In this document: positions 36,161 through 48,060 of the stretch, piece by piece
Numbering within the stretch: position 1 is the first letter of the stretch
How the letters are laid out: each line of letters opens with the position of its first letter
NCBI GenBank assembly: GCA_030737875.1
Contig: CM060915.1
Span: 628,000,786 to 628,064,785, forward strand
Direction of reading: 5' to 3'
DNA from: Allium sativum
Lineage: Eukaryota > Streptophyta > Magnoliopsida > Asparagales > Amaryllidaceae
Length of the DNA: 64,000 bases
The notes under the pieces: model-generated
What the model was told of the DNA's origin: nothing
The model's database searches: none
What the model saw: only the letters and a program-made list of their open reading frames with translations
Translations under genes and position numbers: made by a program

Positions 36161-37055
36161 ATTGAAAGTGGATTGAAATGAATTCAAATTGAATTGAAAT
36201 TTGAATTGAATAGAAATGAACTTTGAAACGAATTTATAAAGAAGAATTCAATTTTGCTTTAAATTGAAATGGAAGTGGAAATAGATTTTGAAACGAATTT
36301 TAAAAACTATTTATATAATTCGTTTTGAATAGAAAATCGACGAAGTATATATTATATATATTATATATATAATATAATGGCCTGAATAGAACGCGCCGCG
36401 CCGCGGCAGTTCGCGAATTTCGACCATTGACTTCAAATGGACGTTACGGGAGATCCGACCGTCGGATTCTCCTAAAACCGGAACCGTTGGGTTCGTATCG
36501 AAAAGAGCTTTCTAGCGAATGTTAGAAATTTGAAATCTAACGGTTGGATTTGGAATTATGTCCAAATCAAATTTGAAAAAGGTCGCTGTAAGTGCAGTTC
36601 GATGGCCGTTGATGGAAATCGACTGTACGGGCCTTGATAAAATTATTAAAAATAGTAATAATTTGTGTAAAATCATAAGAAATGATTTGTGAAGAATTGG
36701 GATGAAAAACTCCATATTTGAAAAGATAAAAATAGATTTTTATCGAAATGGCTAGTTTTGAACTAGAAATATAATTCTATTTATTTTTTTAAATAAATAA
36801 ATTGAATTTAAAAAGGGTTTTTGAAAATAACCAGAATATCCAATGATTGCATTGGAGTGGAATTGAATCGAAATTGTCTTCGGAGTATTTCGATGTTGGA
36901 ATTCGTGATTATACAGGTGTTGTTATGGAAATTTGAAAGATATATATTTATATCGTTATTTCCAATACGACATTTGTTAGTCGTAGAATTTGATATTGAA
37001 TATAAGCTGATATATTTTCTATTTAGAGCCTTGTATTGAATATCGAATGTGATTT

Positions 37056-37494
37056 GGGTTTGTCGTGAATGGTGTCTTCACTAACACTGTTCTTGAGCCC
37101 AGTTGAGAAAAGATTAAATCTTTTTATTTAGATTTAATGAAGTGTACCCATTTAAATGATATTTAATTGGAATTGAATTGATATTGATTTTTGGGTTTAT
37201 CGTGAACAGTGTTTTAAATAACACTCGTTCTTTAACCCGATAATTAATGGAATGTGATTTTGGGTTTATCGTGAACCGTGTTTTAAATGACACTGATTCT
37301 TTAACCCAGCCGAAGATTAAAACTAAGTGGAGTTTTAATGAATCTTTAATTAGATTGAAATGATCGAAAATGGAGTATCACCAGTTTTGCTCCAGGCGAT
37401 AGTTAAATCTTTAATTAGATTTGAACGTGAAATGGTAATTGAATTTACCGATAACACTGTGGTGTTAGATATGAAGTACTACCAGTTTTACTTC
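37056..37494 (+). ncRNA. Series of six small hairpins in the family-B LTR
   Basis: Three related hairpins of 45-46 nt at 37056-37100, 37193-37238 and 37262-37307 each have base stem GGGTT with AGCCC or AACCC, then GAA. with .TTC, then GTGTT with AACAC or GACAC around a TTAAAT-type loop. Then come GGAG...CTCC (37372-37393), TAACAC-TGTG-GTGTTA (37452-37467) and GAAGT...ACTTC (37473-37494). The fourth and sixth share loop ACCAGTTTT on different stems. Present in all family-B LTRs here. Confidence 0.55.
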
Positions 37495-37777
37495 ATGGGA
37501 TGAATAGGTTGGGATTGGGAAATAAAATAAATGATTACTTCGGTGTGGTTCGCTAATCCCGACTAGTTGGAATTGATATTCAAAGGAGATTAAAGAATAA
37601 ATTTAAAGAATTTATCTTGGATAAAATTAATGGGAACTTTTCCCAAAGTATAGGAATATTTGAATAAAAGAATATTCTGAATTGGAATGAGGCGTATGTT
37701 GTGTTTGTGTAACACTTTTATAATATAACGCGAGTTATTCAGAAAGACCGGGTTTATCCCATTCTGAATAACTGATT

Positions 37778-37831
37778 CGACGTGGTGTCGAAGATGAAGA
37801 CGGTGGTCGAAGACCAGAAGTCTTCACGTCG
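37778..37831 (+). other. Long nested hairpin in element 1 LTR
   Basis: Stem CGACGTG/CACGTCG encloses GAAGAC/GTCTTC, which encloses TGGTC-GAA-GACCA. The same sequence is present in the other LTRs of elements 1 and 2, and in a changed form in element 0 near 61290. Confidence 0.5.
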
Positions 37832-39385
37832 TTTGGATAATTACTGATGATCTTGATTGGGCTGTACACCCAAGAAGATGGAAACAGTTGGTGATCGTCC
37901 AGACGTACTTGGAGATCGATGGATATGCGGGGTACTAGGTGCCTCCGGTTTCGTTCAGACCCAGAACGGACTTGTAAATGGACTGTGTGTCTGACATTGG
38001 ATTTTAGTCCGTGTGATTGATCTCTATTAAATATATATCTGTTTGGCGGCGGAGAATTTATTCTCTTGCTTAACGCCCTTCTCTGAGACATACGAGCTCA
38101 GGGGTTATATATTGATGGATATAAATCACATGGAGTGAATTGCCTGTGTGGCATGCCTGAGTGGCAATTGATCGAGGCTTCTGTTGAAAAGCAAAGTCTT
38201 GTGGTGATGATCAAAGCACAGCCTGTGTGGCACAGCTTTGTGTAACGTGAATTCGCGAGTTTCGCACCCCGGTTGTGAACCAAAAACGGGAGAGGACCTC
38301 AGGGAGGGCATGCATTTCCTTCTAGCTAGGGTGGTGTCAGTGACCTACCAGCCCTGACATTTATATACTTTTCACCTGTGTGGTTGTTGCTGTTGCGAGG
38401 CGCCTCGGTTAGATCGGACGATCCGGGTCCGATGGAGCCATTCGTTGGCTCATTTACGCCCCAAAGGGCGGGGAAACGTAGTGTTCAGGCATTTTAATCC
38501 ACATCGGTGGACCGGCCCTGACGATCCAAGGGTCACTCGAGCTCTGATCCTGAGACTCGGGCTAGACAGTCTCGAATCGGTTGAGGACTATCTTTTGCCT
38601 CGGTTCATAGATGGAAACCCAATTTCCAAATACGTGACTTTGCGGTTTTATTTGTAAACCTATATATGGCGACATGATATATGGTACCCATGCCGCCTAT
38701 GATTGATACTTATGATTTGAAGTTGTTTTATACACTATGCACTTATAATAGTATCAAATGATTTGTTTTAAACGTATCAAGCATTCTTTGGCTGTTATAA
38801 GGGAAAAGCCTATCCCCCGGCTTGCGTTTGCATTGTGTGATAGGACCTGGGTCTTATAACAGCTTCATTTTTCTTTATTTAGCATTGCGATGTTGTTTTA
38901 TGCACTGGTATTCTTGGGAGGAAACCCGTTCCGTGTTATACGGCGTGGTCCCTTGATTTACCTAATGATTTAAAATAAAGATTAATAATTGTTTTAGTTC
39001 TCACACCAGTCACATGACTGACCTGGAGTTTATTGTTTTAACCTAAACTCTGGGTGCCCCTATTTTGACACGGGCAGCTAGTAGTTTTGGTTTTGCAGAT
39101 TTATATTCACAGGATCCTGGTTTACAGCTGGAACGATATCCGGAAAGCTTTGTATCCGTATATCTACTTCTAGTTGTGTATTGTATTATTTTCCGCTGCT
39201 ATGGATTTAAATGTAATTTAAATCTCTGATATTTCTGTGTTTATTCATTTATACTTTGTATATTCTTGTAATCTGATGCATTGTTGTAATATACAATGAA
39301 ATGTTCTTCTGTATGCATTCTGTTGTGGTTTGTTCTCGAACTATCCGACACTTTCCTTTACGGGGAAGTTACGGGTCTTTACACG

Positions 39386-39397
39386 TGGTATCAGAGC
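39386..39397 (+). promoter_or_regulatory. Primer binding site of element 1
   Basis: TGGTATCAGAGC, two bases after the LTR end. Confidence 0.95.
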
Positions 39398-39457
39398 TTT
39401 GGTTTACAAAGCTAGAGAACAAGACACATTAGAACTATACGAAAGAATTCATCAGAT

Positions 39458-39524
39458 ATTGGATGAGTAATATCCAATGAGAATGACTCGTTAGAGATGG
39501 GATTAGTAGTATCCTAGAACGAGT
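39458..39524 (+). ncRNA. Two hairpins downstream of PBS, element 1
   Basis: The first, 39458-39478, pairs ATTGGAT with ATCCAAT. The second, 39486-39524, pairs ACTCGTT with AACGAGT and inside it GGGAT with ATCCT, separated by AGAGAT and AG. Element 2 (53464-53530) has AGGAT/ATCCT inside, and element C has ACTCATT/AATGAGT outside. Candidate packaging or dimer signal. Confidence 0.6.
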
Positions 39525-39618
39525 GTGAAGAGTAAATTTTTAAAATAAAAGTGAAGACAAAATTTTGTTTTGAAAATTTAAATCAATTATTCGTATCTGA
39601 TTATCTATTTATATTGAG

Positions 39619-39813
39619 TTGGACAGTCCAGTATATAAAGATTTTGCGTATACGTCTGATCCGCGTGTATTCAAAGTTTTAATATATTGGATAGATATGG
39701 AATCACATTCTAGTCGCCCGGAGATGGTACTGATGATTGTCATGACATCATCCGTATTTATGTTCGTGTTTCGAAGGTGTGATTTTCTATATATTTCCAT
39801 TAGGCTGGTGTGA
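39619..39813 (+). other. Short conserved open frame, element 1 internal region
   Basis: 64 codons beginning MDSPVYKDFAYTSDPRVFKV, with YWIDMESHSSRPEMVL. Related frames lie at 53613-53894 and 63106-63318. It could be a relic of gag or a short peptide; no family recognised. The C-terminal parts differ by frameshift between copies. Confidence 0.35.
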
Positions 39814-40048
39814 GAACCAAAACTAATATAGCTAGAATACATTGTTGTGATTTGGCATCAAAACATGATTTTCTTTATATATATCAAAATTATGAATTTG
39901 AAACTCTAATTCACTAATTGATTGATGTTTGTGTTGTTTGTTTATTTGTTTGCTAATTTTTAACCATTATGCCTAATTTAATCAAATATTGAACTGTATT
40001 GAAAATTGGTTGCATTTGCTTGCATATACATATATATCATTGAGCAGG

Positions 40049-40101
40049 TCATAGCAAGGAGGCTAGAGCAGAGAATAAAATTTGTTTGCCCGACAAATAG
40101 G
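40049..40101 (+). other. Exon-like conserved block, internal region of element 1
   Basis: Flanked by an acceptor-like TTGAGCAG/GTCATAG and a donor-like ATAG/GTACATG, and nearly unchanged at about 54048-54102 and 63541-63595. It could encode MARRLEQRIKFVCPTN-like residues. Splicing is only a suggestion. Confidence 0.3.
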
Positions 40102-40243
40102 TACATGTTTACTACATAATTTCCTGTTTTGTTTGGGTGATGATGATTTTGTGAGCCTATTGGCTAGCCGCTTGGCTTTTTCTTTTTTCTTTTTGAGATC
40201 TGAAGGACCGGGGAAGCTATTTGAAATTCCCCGATGCTCCCAT

Positions 40244-40289
40244 TGCAGGGGAGGTTATGGCGAAATTTTTCAAAAATTTAGGGTGTTAG
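40244..40289 (+). promoter_or_regulatory. Conserved pre-polypurine-tract block, element 1
   Basis: CAGGGGAGGTTATGGCGAAA, then TTTTTC and GGGTGTTAG. Preceded by hairpin GGGGAA...TTCCCC (40210-40232). Related to 21074-21120 in element C. Confidence 0.75.
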
Positions 40290-40414
40290 CCAAATTTTTG
40301 AAATTTTGAAAATTTTCAAAAACTGAAAAGTTGGAAAATGGAAGCCTGATCGATCGTAGAGCTTATTAATCAAACCACTTTCAACTTTGTTCCTTTTCGG
40401 GGACGAAAAGTTTT

Positions 40415-40427
40415 AAGTGGGGGAGAT
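40415..40427 (+). promoter_or_regulatory. Polypurine tract of element 1
   Basis: AAGTGGGGGAGAT directly before the second LTR, preceded by TTTTCGGGGACGAAAAGTTT. Confidence 0.93.
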
Positions 40428-43400
40428 TGTAACAACCCGAAAATCTGGGCCAGTTTAAAATTTTTATTTTGGCAATTTTAGCGAATTTTGATTATTTAAA
40501 ATAGATTATTTTAAATAATATCGACGAAGAAATTTATTTTGAATATAATTCGAACGTATATATTATACGCGTCGTCGTTAGAATATAAATAATTATATAT
40601 AATTATAAATAGAATTGAAAATGGCGTGGTAGTTCGATAATTCAATTTCAAACTTCAATTGAATGTACCAGGTGCAAATCAATCCGGATTTTAGTGAAAC
40701 CAAAAATAATGGGATCTAATTGATAATATCTTTCCAACGAATCCGAATAATCAAATTTTCATAGCGGGGATCAAAAGATATGTCCAGTTGAAAATTCTTA
40801 ATAGTCGCTATGGAATTCAGGCCCTTAAAATGGACATTTTGCAAACGACCTCGGATTTCGACGAAACCAGTTTTGTTGGGTCCATGATGTTAAATTATTG
40901 CTAGGTTTCAAATTTCATAATTTTTCGAATCAATATGTGAGCGTGGCAAAGGAGAACGCGTTTGACCAGTTTCAGTTGATTTTAATCGACTGGAAATTGG
41001 CCATTTTTCCAACGGTCTCGGAATTCGACGAAACTAGTTTTATTAGGACCGTATCGTCAATACGAAGCTAGAAAATATTTTTCTGGAATTTTTAAAGTTC
41101 GTATGCGGCCCCGGTAATTTGAAATGTACGTTTAAAATTCAATATAGTGATTTAAATGTAAATTAGACGGAAACTGATCGAAACGGTCGATTCAGCTTGC
41201 GGTACATATCCCATTGAGTTCGGAATGGGGGTAAAACGCTATGGGCGACAGGCGGTGGGCCTCGTTTAGAGGTCGTATGTAAAAGTCAACCTTTTTGAAT
41301 AAATAAGTAATTAAATTAAAAAGAAAAAAAATATAATAAATCCCTTCTCCTTTTTATACGCTGGCCCCCCCCCCCCTTTTTCCTATTTCAATCGATCAAA
41401 AAAAAAAAGAGAGAGAGAAATGCGATCGACGGAAGGGGAGGAAACCCTCGCCGCCCGCCTGCTTGGTCCACCGCCACCTCGCTCGAGACCCCCACCCCCT
41501 CAGTGAAGCCGCGAGCCACCCTATCGCCTCCTCCCCCAACGTGACGCCCCTCCCTTCTCCTCCTTCTACACCACCTCCTTCCCCGATAACCCTAACCCGA
41601 TTTCACCAAACCCTCGCTCCACCCTTCGCCTCGCCTGCAGCTCCACCTTCCTCCGACGCAGGAAGAAACCCCCCCCCCTCTCGGCTGTAAGTATTTGTTT
41701 TTTTTTTTTTTTTATTATTATTAATATTTTATTTTGTTTTATATTTACAGTTTAAAAACTGATTTTAGAAAAAGGGTAAAACTGATTTTAGAAAAAAAGG
41801 GTACCACTGATTTTATTTTATTTAGGAAACTGATTTTTATTTTATTTTTAAAAACTGAAAACTTATTTTCATTTTAAAACTGAAATTAATGTTTTAGGGA
41901 GATAAAGAAAAAGAATTGATTTTTAAATAAAGAAAAATAGAATTTTTATATATTGAACTTCGATAGAAAAATAGAATTTTTATATATTGAACTTCGATAG
42001 AAAAATAGAATTTTTATATATTGAACTTCGATAGAAAAATAGAATTTTTATATATTGAACTTCGATAGAAAAATAGAATTTTTATATATTGAACATTGAA
42101 GTAAAAATTCGATTTTTATATATTGAATAGCGAAGTAAAAATGTGATTTTTACGTATGTAGTGAAAGCAGCAACGAAGGTGACAAAAAGGCGAAACGACG
42201 AAGACTTCTGCAAAAGAAGAGCCGTGGAGCTAGGATAGCTATGTGTGAGAATTTCTCACCTTTCAATTTATTTTTCTAGTTATATATATATACTAGGATG
42301 CAGACGGTGCTTAGTAGCACCCGACACAATCGTCCACAGACCATGGACTTGTTTGTTTGGTTGCATAGATTAGTTGAATTATTTGTTTGGATTGAATTGT
42401 TTGGTGAGATGAAATTGATTTGGTTGATGTGTGAATGGCGTGGGCCTTCACTAGACCGGGGATAAGGCTAGGCCTCGTCCCGTTTCTAGTATCGTGTCGT
42501 TATGCCGCCGAAATTTTCTAAAATGTTAAGAAAATAAAATATCATTTTATTGAAGAAATGAACTGAATAGAAATTCATGTGTTGAAATAAAATGTTTTAT
42601 CGTTAAAATATAATTTTTGACGTGAATGTGAATAAATAAATATTCATTTACAAACCGGACGGTTTGTTTATGTACACCTATTTGAAGGACATTGATTGGG
42701 TCGATAAATTTTACACATCGCCCAGTTGCACAAATAAAATCTGTGTTTGATTGTTTGAAACCCCACACGGGTGTTGGGATGAAATTTGAAGTTCACTCAT
42801 CCTGATTGATTAAATATGTCGATCGATTGATTAACAGGCTGTTATAAGCGTTGAATATCTATATTTGATGCTTATACAGTGTAGTGCACTTTGGTTGATG
42901 GTTGATTATTTTCAATGCTATTATATACATGTGTTGTATGAAAATCCATATAATTAATTTTATATGGTAATTGATTAGGCCTCATTCCAGTTTTGAGAAA
43001 GAAATATTTGAAAAAGAAATATTTGAAATAGAATATTTGAAAATAAAGGAATATATGAAGCCGTGTTGATTAGATTGACGCCATTTTGACGTGAACGATA
43101 TTTATATCGATTTTAAAAACGAATTCAAAGTGAATTGAATTGAAAACGAATTCAAAGTGAATTGAATTGAAAACGAATTCGAAGTGAATTGAATTGAAAG
43201 TGATTTCGAAGTGAATTGAATTGAAAGTGATTTCGAAATGAATTGAATTGAAAGTGATTTCGAAATGAATTGAATTGAAAGTGATTTCGAAATGAATTGA
43301 ATTGAAAGTGATTTCGAAATGAATTGAATTGAAAGTGATTTCGAAATAAATTGAATTGAAAACGAATTCAAATTGAATTGAAAGTGGATTGAAATGAATT

Positions 43401-46400
43401 CAAATTGAATTGAAATTTGAATTGAATAGAAATGAACTTTGAAACGAATTTATAAAGAAGAATTCAATTTTGCTTTGAATTGAAATGGAAGTGGAAATAG
43501 ATTTTGAAACGAATTTTAAAAACTATTTATATAATTCGTTTTGAATAGAAAATCGACGAAGTATATATTATATATATAATATAATGGCCTGAATAGAACG
43601 CGCCGCGCCACGGCAGTTCGCGAATTTCGACCATTGACGTCAAATGGACGTTACGGGAGATCCGACCGTCGGATTCTCCTAAAACCAGAACCGTTGGGTT
43701 CGTATCGAAAAGAGCTTTCTAGCGAATGTTAGAAATTTGAAATCTAACGGTTGGATTTGGAATTATGTCCAAATCAAATTTGAAAAAGGTCGCTGTAAGT
43801 GCAGTTCGATGGCCGTTGATGGAAATCGACTGTACGGGCCTTGATAAAATTATTAAAAATAGTAATAATTTGTGTAAAATCATAAGAAATGATTTGTGAA
43901 GAATTGGGATGAAAAACTCCATATTTGAAAAGATAAAAATAGATTTTTATCGAAATGGCTAGTTTTGAACTAGAAATATAATTCTATTTATTTTTTTAAA
44001 TAAATAAATTGAATTTAAAAAGGGTTTTTGAAAATAACCAGAATATCCAATGATTGCATTGGAGTGGAATTGAATCGAAATTGTCTTCGGAGTATTTCGA
44101 TGTTGGAATTCGTGATTATACAGGTGTTGTTATGGAAATTTGAAAGATATATATTTATATCGTTATTTCCAATACGACATTTGTTAGTCGTAGAATTTGA
44201 TATTGAATATAAGCTGATATATTTTCTATTCAGAGCCTTGTATTGAATATCGATTGTGATTTGGGTTTGTCGTGAATGGTGTCTTCACTAACACTGTTCT
44301 TGAGCCCAGTTGAGAAAAGATTAAATCTTTTTATTTAGATTTAATGAAGTGTACCCATTTAAATGATATTTAATTGGAATTGAATTGATATTGATTTTTG
44401 GGTTTATCGTGAACAGTGTTTTAAATAACACTCGTTCTTTAACCCGATAATTAATGAATGTGATTTTGGGTTTATCGTGAACCGTGTTTTAAATGACACT
44501 GATTCTTTAACCCAGTTAAAGATTGAAACTAAGTGGAGTTTTGATGAATCCTTAAATAGATTGAAAAGATCGAGAATGGAGTATCACCAGTTTTACTCCA
44601 AGCGATAGTTAAATCTTTAATTAGATTTGAACGTGGAATGGTAATTGAATTACCGATAACACTGTGGTGTTAGATATGAAGTACTACCAGTTTTACTTCA
44701 TGGGATGAATAGGTTGGGATTGGGAAATAAAATAAATGATTACTTCGGTGTGGTTCGCTAATCCCGACTAGTTGGAATTGATATTCAAAGGAGATTAAAG
44801 AATAAATTTAAAGAATTTATCTTGGATAAAATTAATGGGAACTTTTCCCAAAGTATAGGAATATTTGAATAAAAGAATATTCTGAATTGGAATGAGGCGT
44901 ATGTTGTGTTTGTGTAACACTTTTATAATATATACGCGAGTTATTCAGAAAGACCGGGTTTATCCCATTCTGAATAACTGATTCGACGTGGTGTCGAAGA
45001 TGAAGACGGTGGTCGAAGACCAGAAGTCTTCACGTCGTTTGGATAATTACTGATGATCTTGATTGGGCTGTACACCCAAGAAGATGGAAACAGTTGGTGA
45101 TCGTCCAGACGTACTTGGAGATCGATGGATATGCGGGGTACTAGGTGCCTCCGGTTTCGTTCAGACCCAGAACGGACTTGTAAATGGACTGTGTGTCTGA
45201 CATTGGATTTTAGTCCGTGTGATTGATCTCTATTAAATATATATCTGTTTGGCGGCGGAGAATTTATTCTCTTGCTTAACGCCCTTCTCTGAGACATACG
45301 AGCTCAGGGGTTATATATTGATGGATATAAATCACATGGAGTGAATTGCCTGTGTGGCATGCCTGAGTGGCAATTGATCGAGGCTTCTGTTGAAAAGCAA
45401 AGTCTTGTGGTGATGATCAAAGCACAGCCTGTGTGGCACAGCTTTGTGTAACGTGACTTCGCGAGTTTCGCACCCCGGTTGTGAACCAAAAACGGGAGAG
45501 GACCTCAGGGAGGGCATGCGTTTCCTTCTAGCTAGGGTGGTGTCAGTGACCTACCAGCCCTGACATTTATATACTTTTCACCTGTGTGGTTGTTGCTGTT
45601 GCGAGGCGCCTCGGTTAGATCGGACGATCCGGGTCCGATGGAGCCATTCGTTGGCTCATTTACGCCCCAAAGGGCGGGGAAACGTAGTGTTCAGGCATTT
45701 TAATCCACATCGGTGGACCGGCCCTGACGATCCAAGGGTCACTCGAGCTCTGATCCTGAGACTCGGGCTAGACAGTCTCGAATCGGTTGAGGACTATCTT
45801 TTGCCTCGGTTCATAGATGGAAACCCAATTTCCAAATACGTGACTTTGCGGTTTTATTTGTAAACCTATATATGGCGACATGATATATGGTACCCATGCC
45901 GCCTATGATTGATACTTATGATTTGAAGTTGTTTTATACACTATGCACTTATAATAGTATCAAATGATTTGTTTTAAACGTATCAAGCATTCTTTGGCTG
46001 TTATAAGGGAAAACCCTATCCCCCGGCTTGCGTTTGCATTGTGTGATAGGACCTGGGTCTTATAACAGCTTCATTTTTCTTTATTTAGCATTGCGCTGTT
46101 GTTTTATGCACTGGTATTCTTGGGAGGAAACCCGTTCCGTGTTATACGGCGTGGTCCCTTGATTTACCTAATGATTTAAAATAAAGATTAATAACTGTTT
46201 TAGTTCTCACACCAGTCACATGACTGACCTGGAGTTTATTGTTTTAACCTAAACTCTGGGTGCCCCTATTTTGACACGGGCAGCTAGTAGTTTTGGTTTT
46301 GCAGATTTATATTCACAGGATCCTGGTTTACAGCTGGAACGATATCCGGAAAGCTTTGTATCCGTATATCTACTTCTAGTTGTGTATTGTATTATTTTCC

Positions 46401-46589
46401 GCTGCTATGGATTTAAATGTAATTTAAATCTCTGATATTTCTGTGTTTATTCATTTATACTCTGTATATTCTTGTAATCTGATGCATTGTTGTAATATAC
46501 AATGAAATGTTCTTCTGTATGCATTCTGTTGTGGTTTGTTCTCGAACTATCCGACACTTTCCTTTACGGGGAAGTTATGGGTCTTTACA
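40428..46589 (+). repeat. 3' LTR of element 1
   Basis: Near copy of 33227-39383. Differences include homopolymer lengths near 41360-41420 and 41700 and a cluster of changes at about 44450-44650. Confidence 0.93.
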
Positions 46590-47154
46590 AATATATTTTA
46601 TATATATATAATATAATGGCCTGAATAGAACGCGCCGCGCCGCGGCAATTCGTAAATTTTGACCATTGACTTCGAACAGACATTATGGGAGATCCGACCG
46701 TCGGATTCTCCTAAAATCGGAACCGTTGGGTTTGTATCGAAACGAGCTTTCTAACGAATTTTAGAAATTTGAAATCTAACGGTTGGATTTGGAGATACGT
46801 CCAAATCAAATTTGGAAAAGGTTGTTGTAAGTACAGTTCGATGGCCGTTGATGGAAATCGACTGTACGGGCCTTCATAAAATTATTAAAAAAATCAATAA
46901 TTTGTATAAAATCATAAGAAATGATTTGGGAAAAATTGGGATGAAAAACCCCATATTTGAAAAGATAAAAATAGATTTTTATGGAAATGAACTAGTTTTG
47001 AACTGAAATTAACACCCATTTATTTTTAAATAAATAAATTGGATTTGAAATGGGTTGTAAATAGAATTGATTTGTGGGTTTATCATGAACGGTGTTTTAA
47101 ATAACATTTATTCTTTAACTCGATAATAAATAGAATGTGATTTGGGTTTATCGT
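46590..47154 (+). repeat. Element 0 left LTR, part 2
   Basis: Continues from 33226: TATATATAATATAATGGCCT, the GC-rich GAACGCGCCGCGCCGCGG, and on to GGGTTTATCGT, where element 2 is inserted. It has more decay than the equivalent parts of elements 1 and 2. Confidence 0.88.
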
Positions 47155-48060
47155 TGTAATAACCCGCAAAATGCGAGCCAGTTTGAAATTTTTATTTTGG
47201 CAATTTTGACGAATTTTGAATATTTAAAATAGATTATTTTAAATAATATCGACGAGAAATTTATTTTGAATATAAATCGAACGTATATATTATATACGTC
47301 GTCGTTAGAATATAAATATTTATATATAATTATAAATAGAATTGAAAATGGCGCGGTAGTTCGATAATTCGATTTCAAACTTCAATTGAATGTACCGGGT
47401 GCAAAACAATCCGGATTTTAGTGAAACCAAAAACATTAGGATCTAATTGACGATATCTTTCCAACGAAGTTAACAAACTGAGATTTCACTTTATAAATGA
47501 TAAGATATGTCCAGTTGAGAATTCTGAATAGTCGCTATGGAATTCAGGCCCTTAAAAATGGACATTTTGCAAACGACCTCGGATTTCGACGAAACCACTT
47601 TTATTGGGTCCGTGATGTCAAATTATTGCTAGGTTTCAAATTTCATAATTTTTCGAATCAATATGTGAGCGTGGCAAAGGAAAACGCGTTTGACCAGTTT
47701 CAGTTGATTTTAATCGACTGGAAATTGGCCATTTTTCATACGGTCTCAGAATTTGACGAAACTAGTTTTGTTAGGACCGTATCGTCAATACGAAGCTAGA
47801 AAATATTTTTCTGCCATTTTTAGAATTCGTATGTGACCCCGGTAATTTGAAATGTACGTTTAAAATTCAATATAGTGATTTAAATGTAAATTTAACGGAA
47901 ACTGATTGAAACAGCCGATTTGGGTTGCGAAACATATCCCATTGTGTTCGGAATGGGGGTGAAACGCTAGGGACGTCAGGCGGTGGGTCTCGTTTCGAGG
48001 TCGAAAATAAAGGTGGCTTTTTAGTGATAAATAAAATAAATAAATAATAATAAAAAAAAA

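Larger units (their letters stand above)
33227..39383 (+). repeat. 5' LTR of element 1
   Basis: 6157 bp. In order: U3 with TATA near 34132; poly-A/GAGAGA and C-rich leader (34140-34474) ending in CTGTAAGT; 34-bp repeats; GTGAG hairpin (35031-35045); CAAACCGGACGGTTTG (35435-35450); 27-bp minisatellite; GC-rich GCGCCGCGCCGCGG (near 36390); hairpin series (37056-37494); long hairpin (37778-37831); and the 3' part with CGCCCCAAAGGGCGGGG (near 38457). No gene was supported in any part. Confidence 0.93.
39384..40427 (+). other. Internal region of element 1 (1044 bp), non-coding
   Basis: Contents: PBS, two hairpins, a short conserved frame (39619-39813), an exon-like block (40049-40101), a conserved 46-bp block and the polypurine tract. 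No gag or pol motif in any frame. Confidence 0.9.
33227..46589 (+). mobile_element. Element 1 (family B): giant-LTR, non-autonomous retrotransposon
   Basis: A complete element of 13,363 bp: LTR 33227-39383 (6157 bp), internal region 39384-40427 (1044 bp), LTR 40428-46589 (6162 bp). Ends are TGTAACAACCCG...TCTTTACA. PBS and polypurine tract are intact; gag and pol are absent. The LTRs are nearly identical except for one patch (37245-37445 against 44450-44650), so insertion was recent. It sits in the left LTR of element 0. The flanks share AATATAT (33220-33226 and 46590-46596), longer than the usual 5 bp, but the site is A/T-rich so the duplication size is ambiguous. Confidence 0.93.

Noticed and set aside
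37735..38091. 118-codon minus-strand frame, identical at 44941-45297
   Set aside because: Antisense to the element, no domain recognised, and its conservation follows from the two LTRs being copies.
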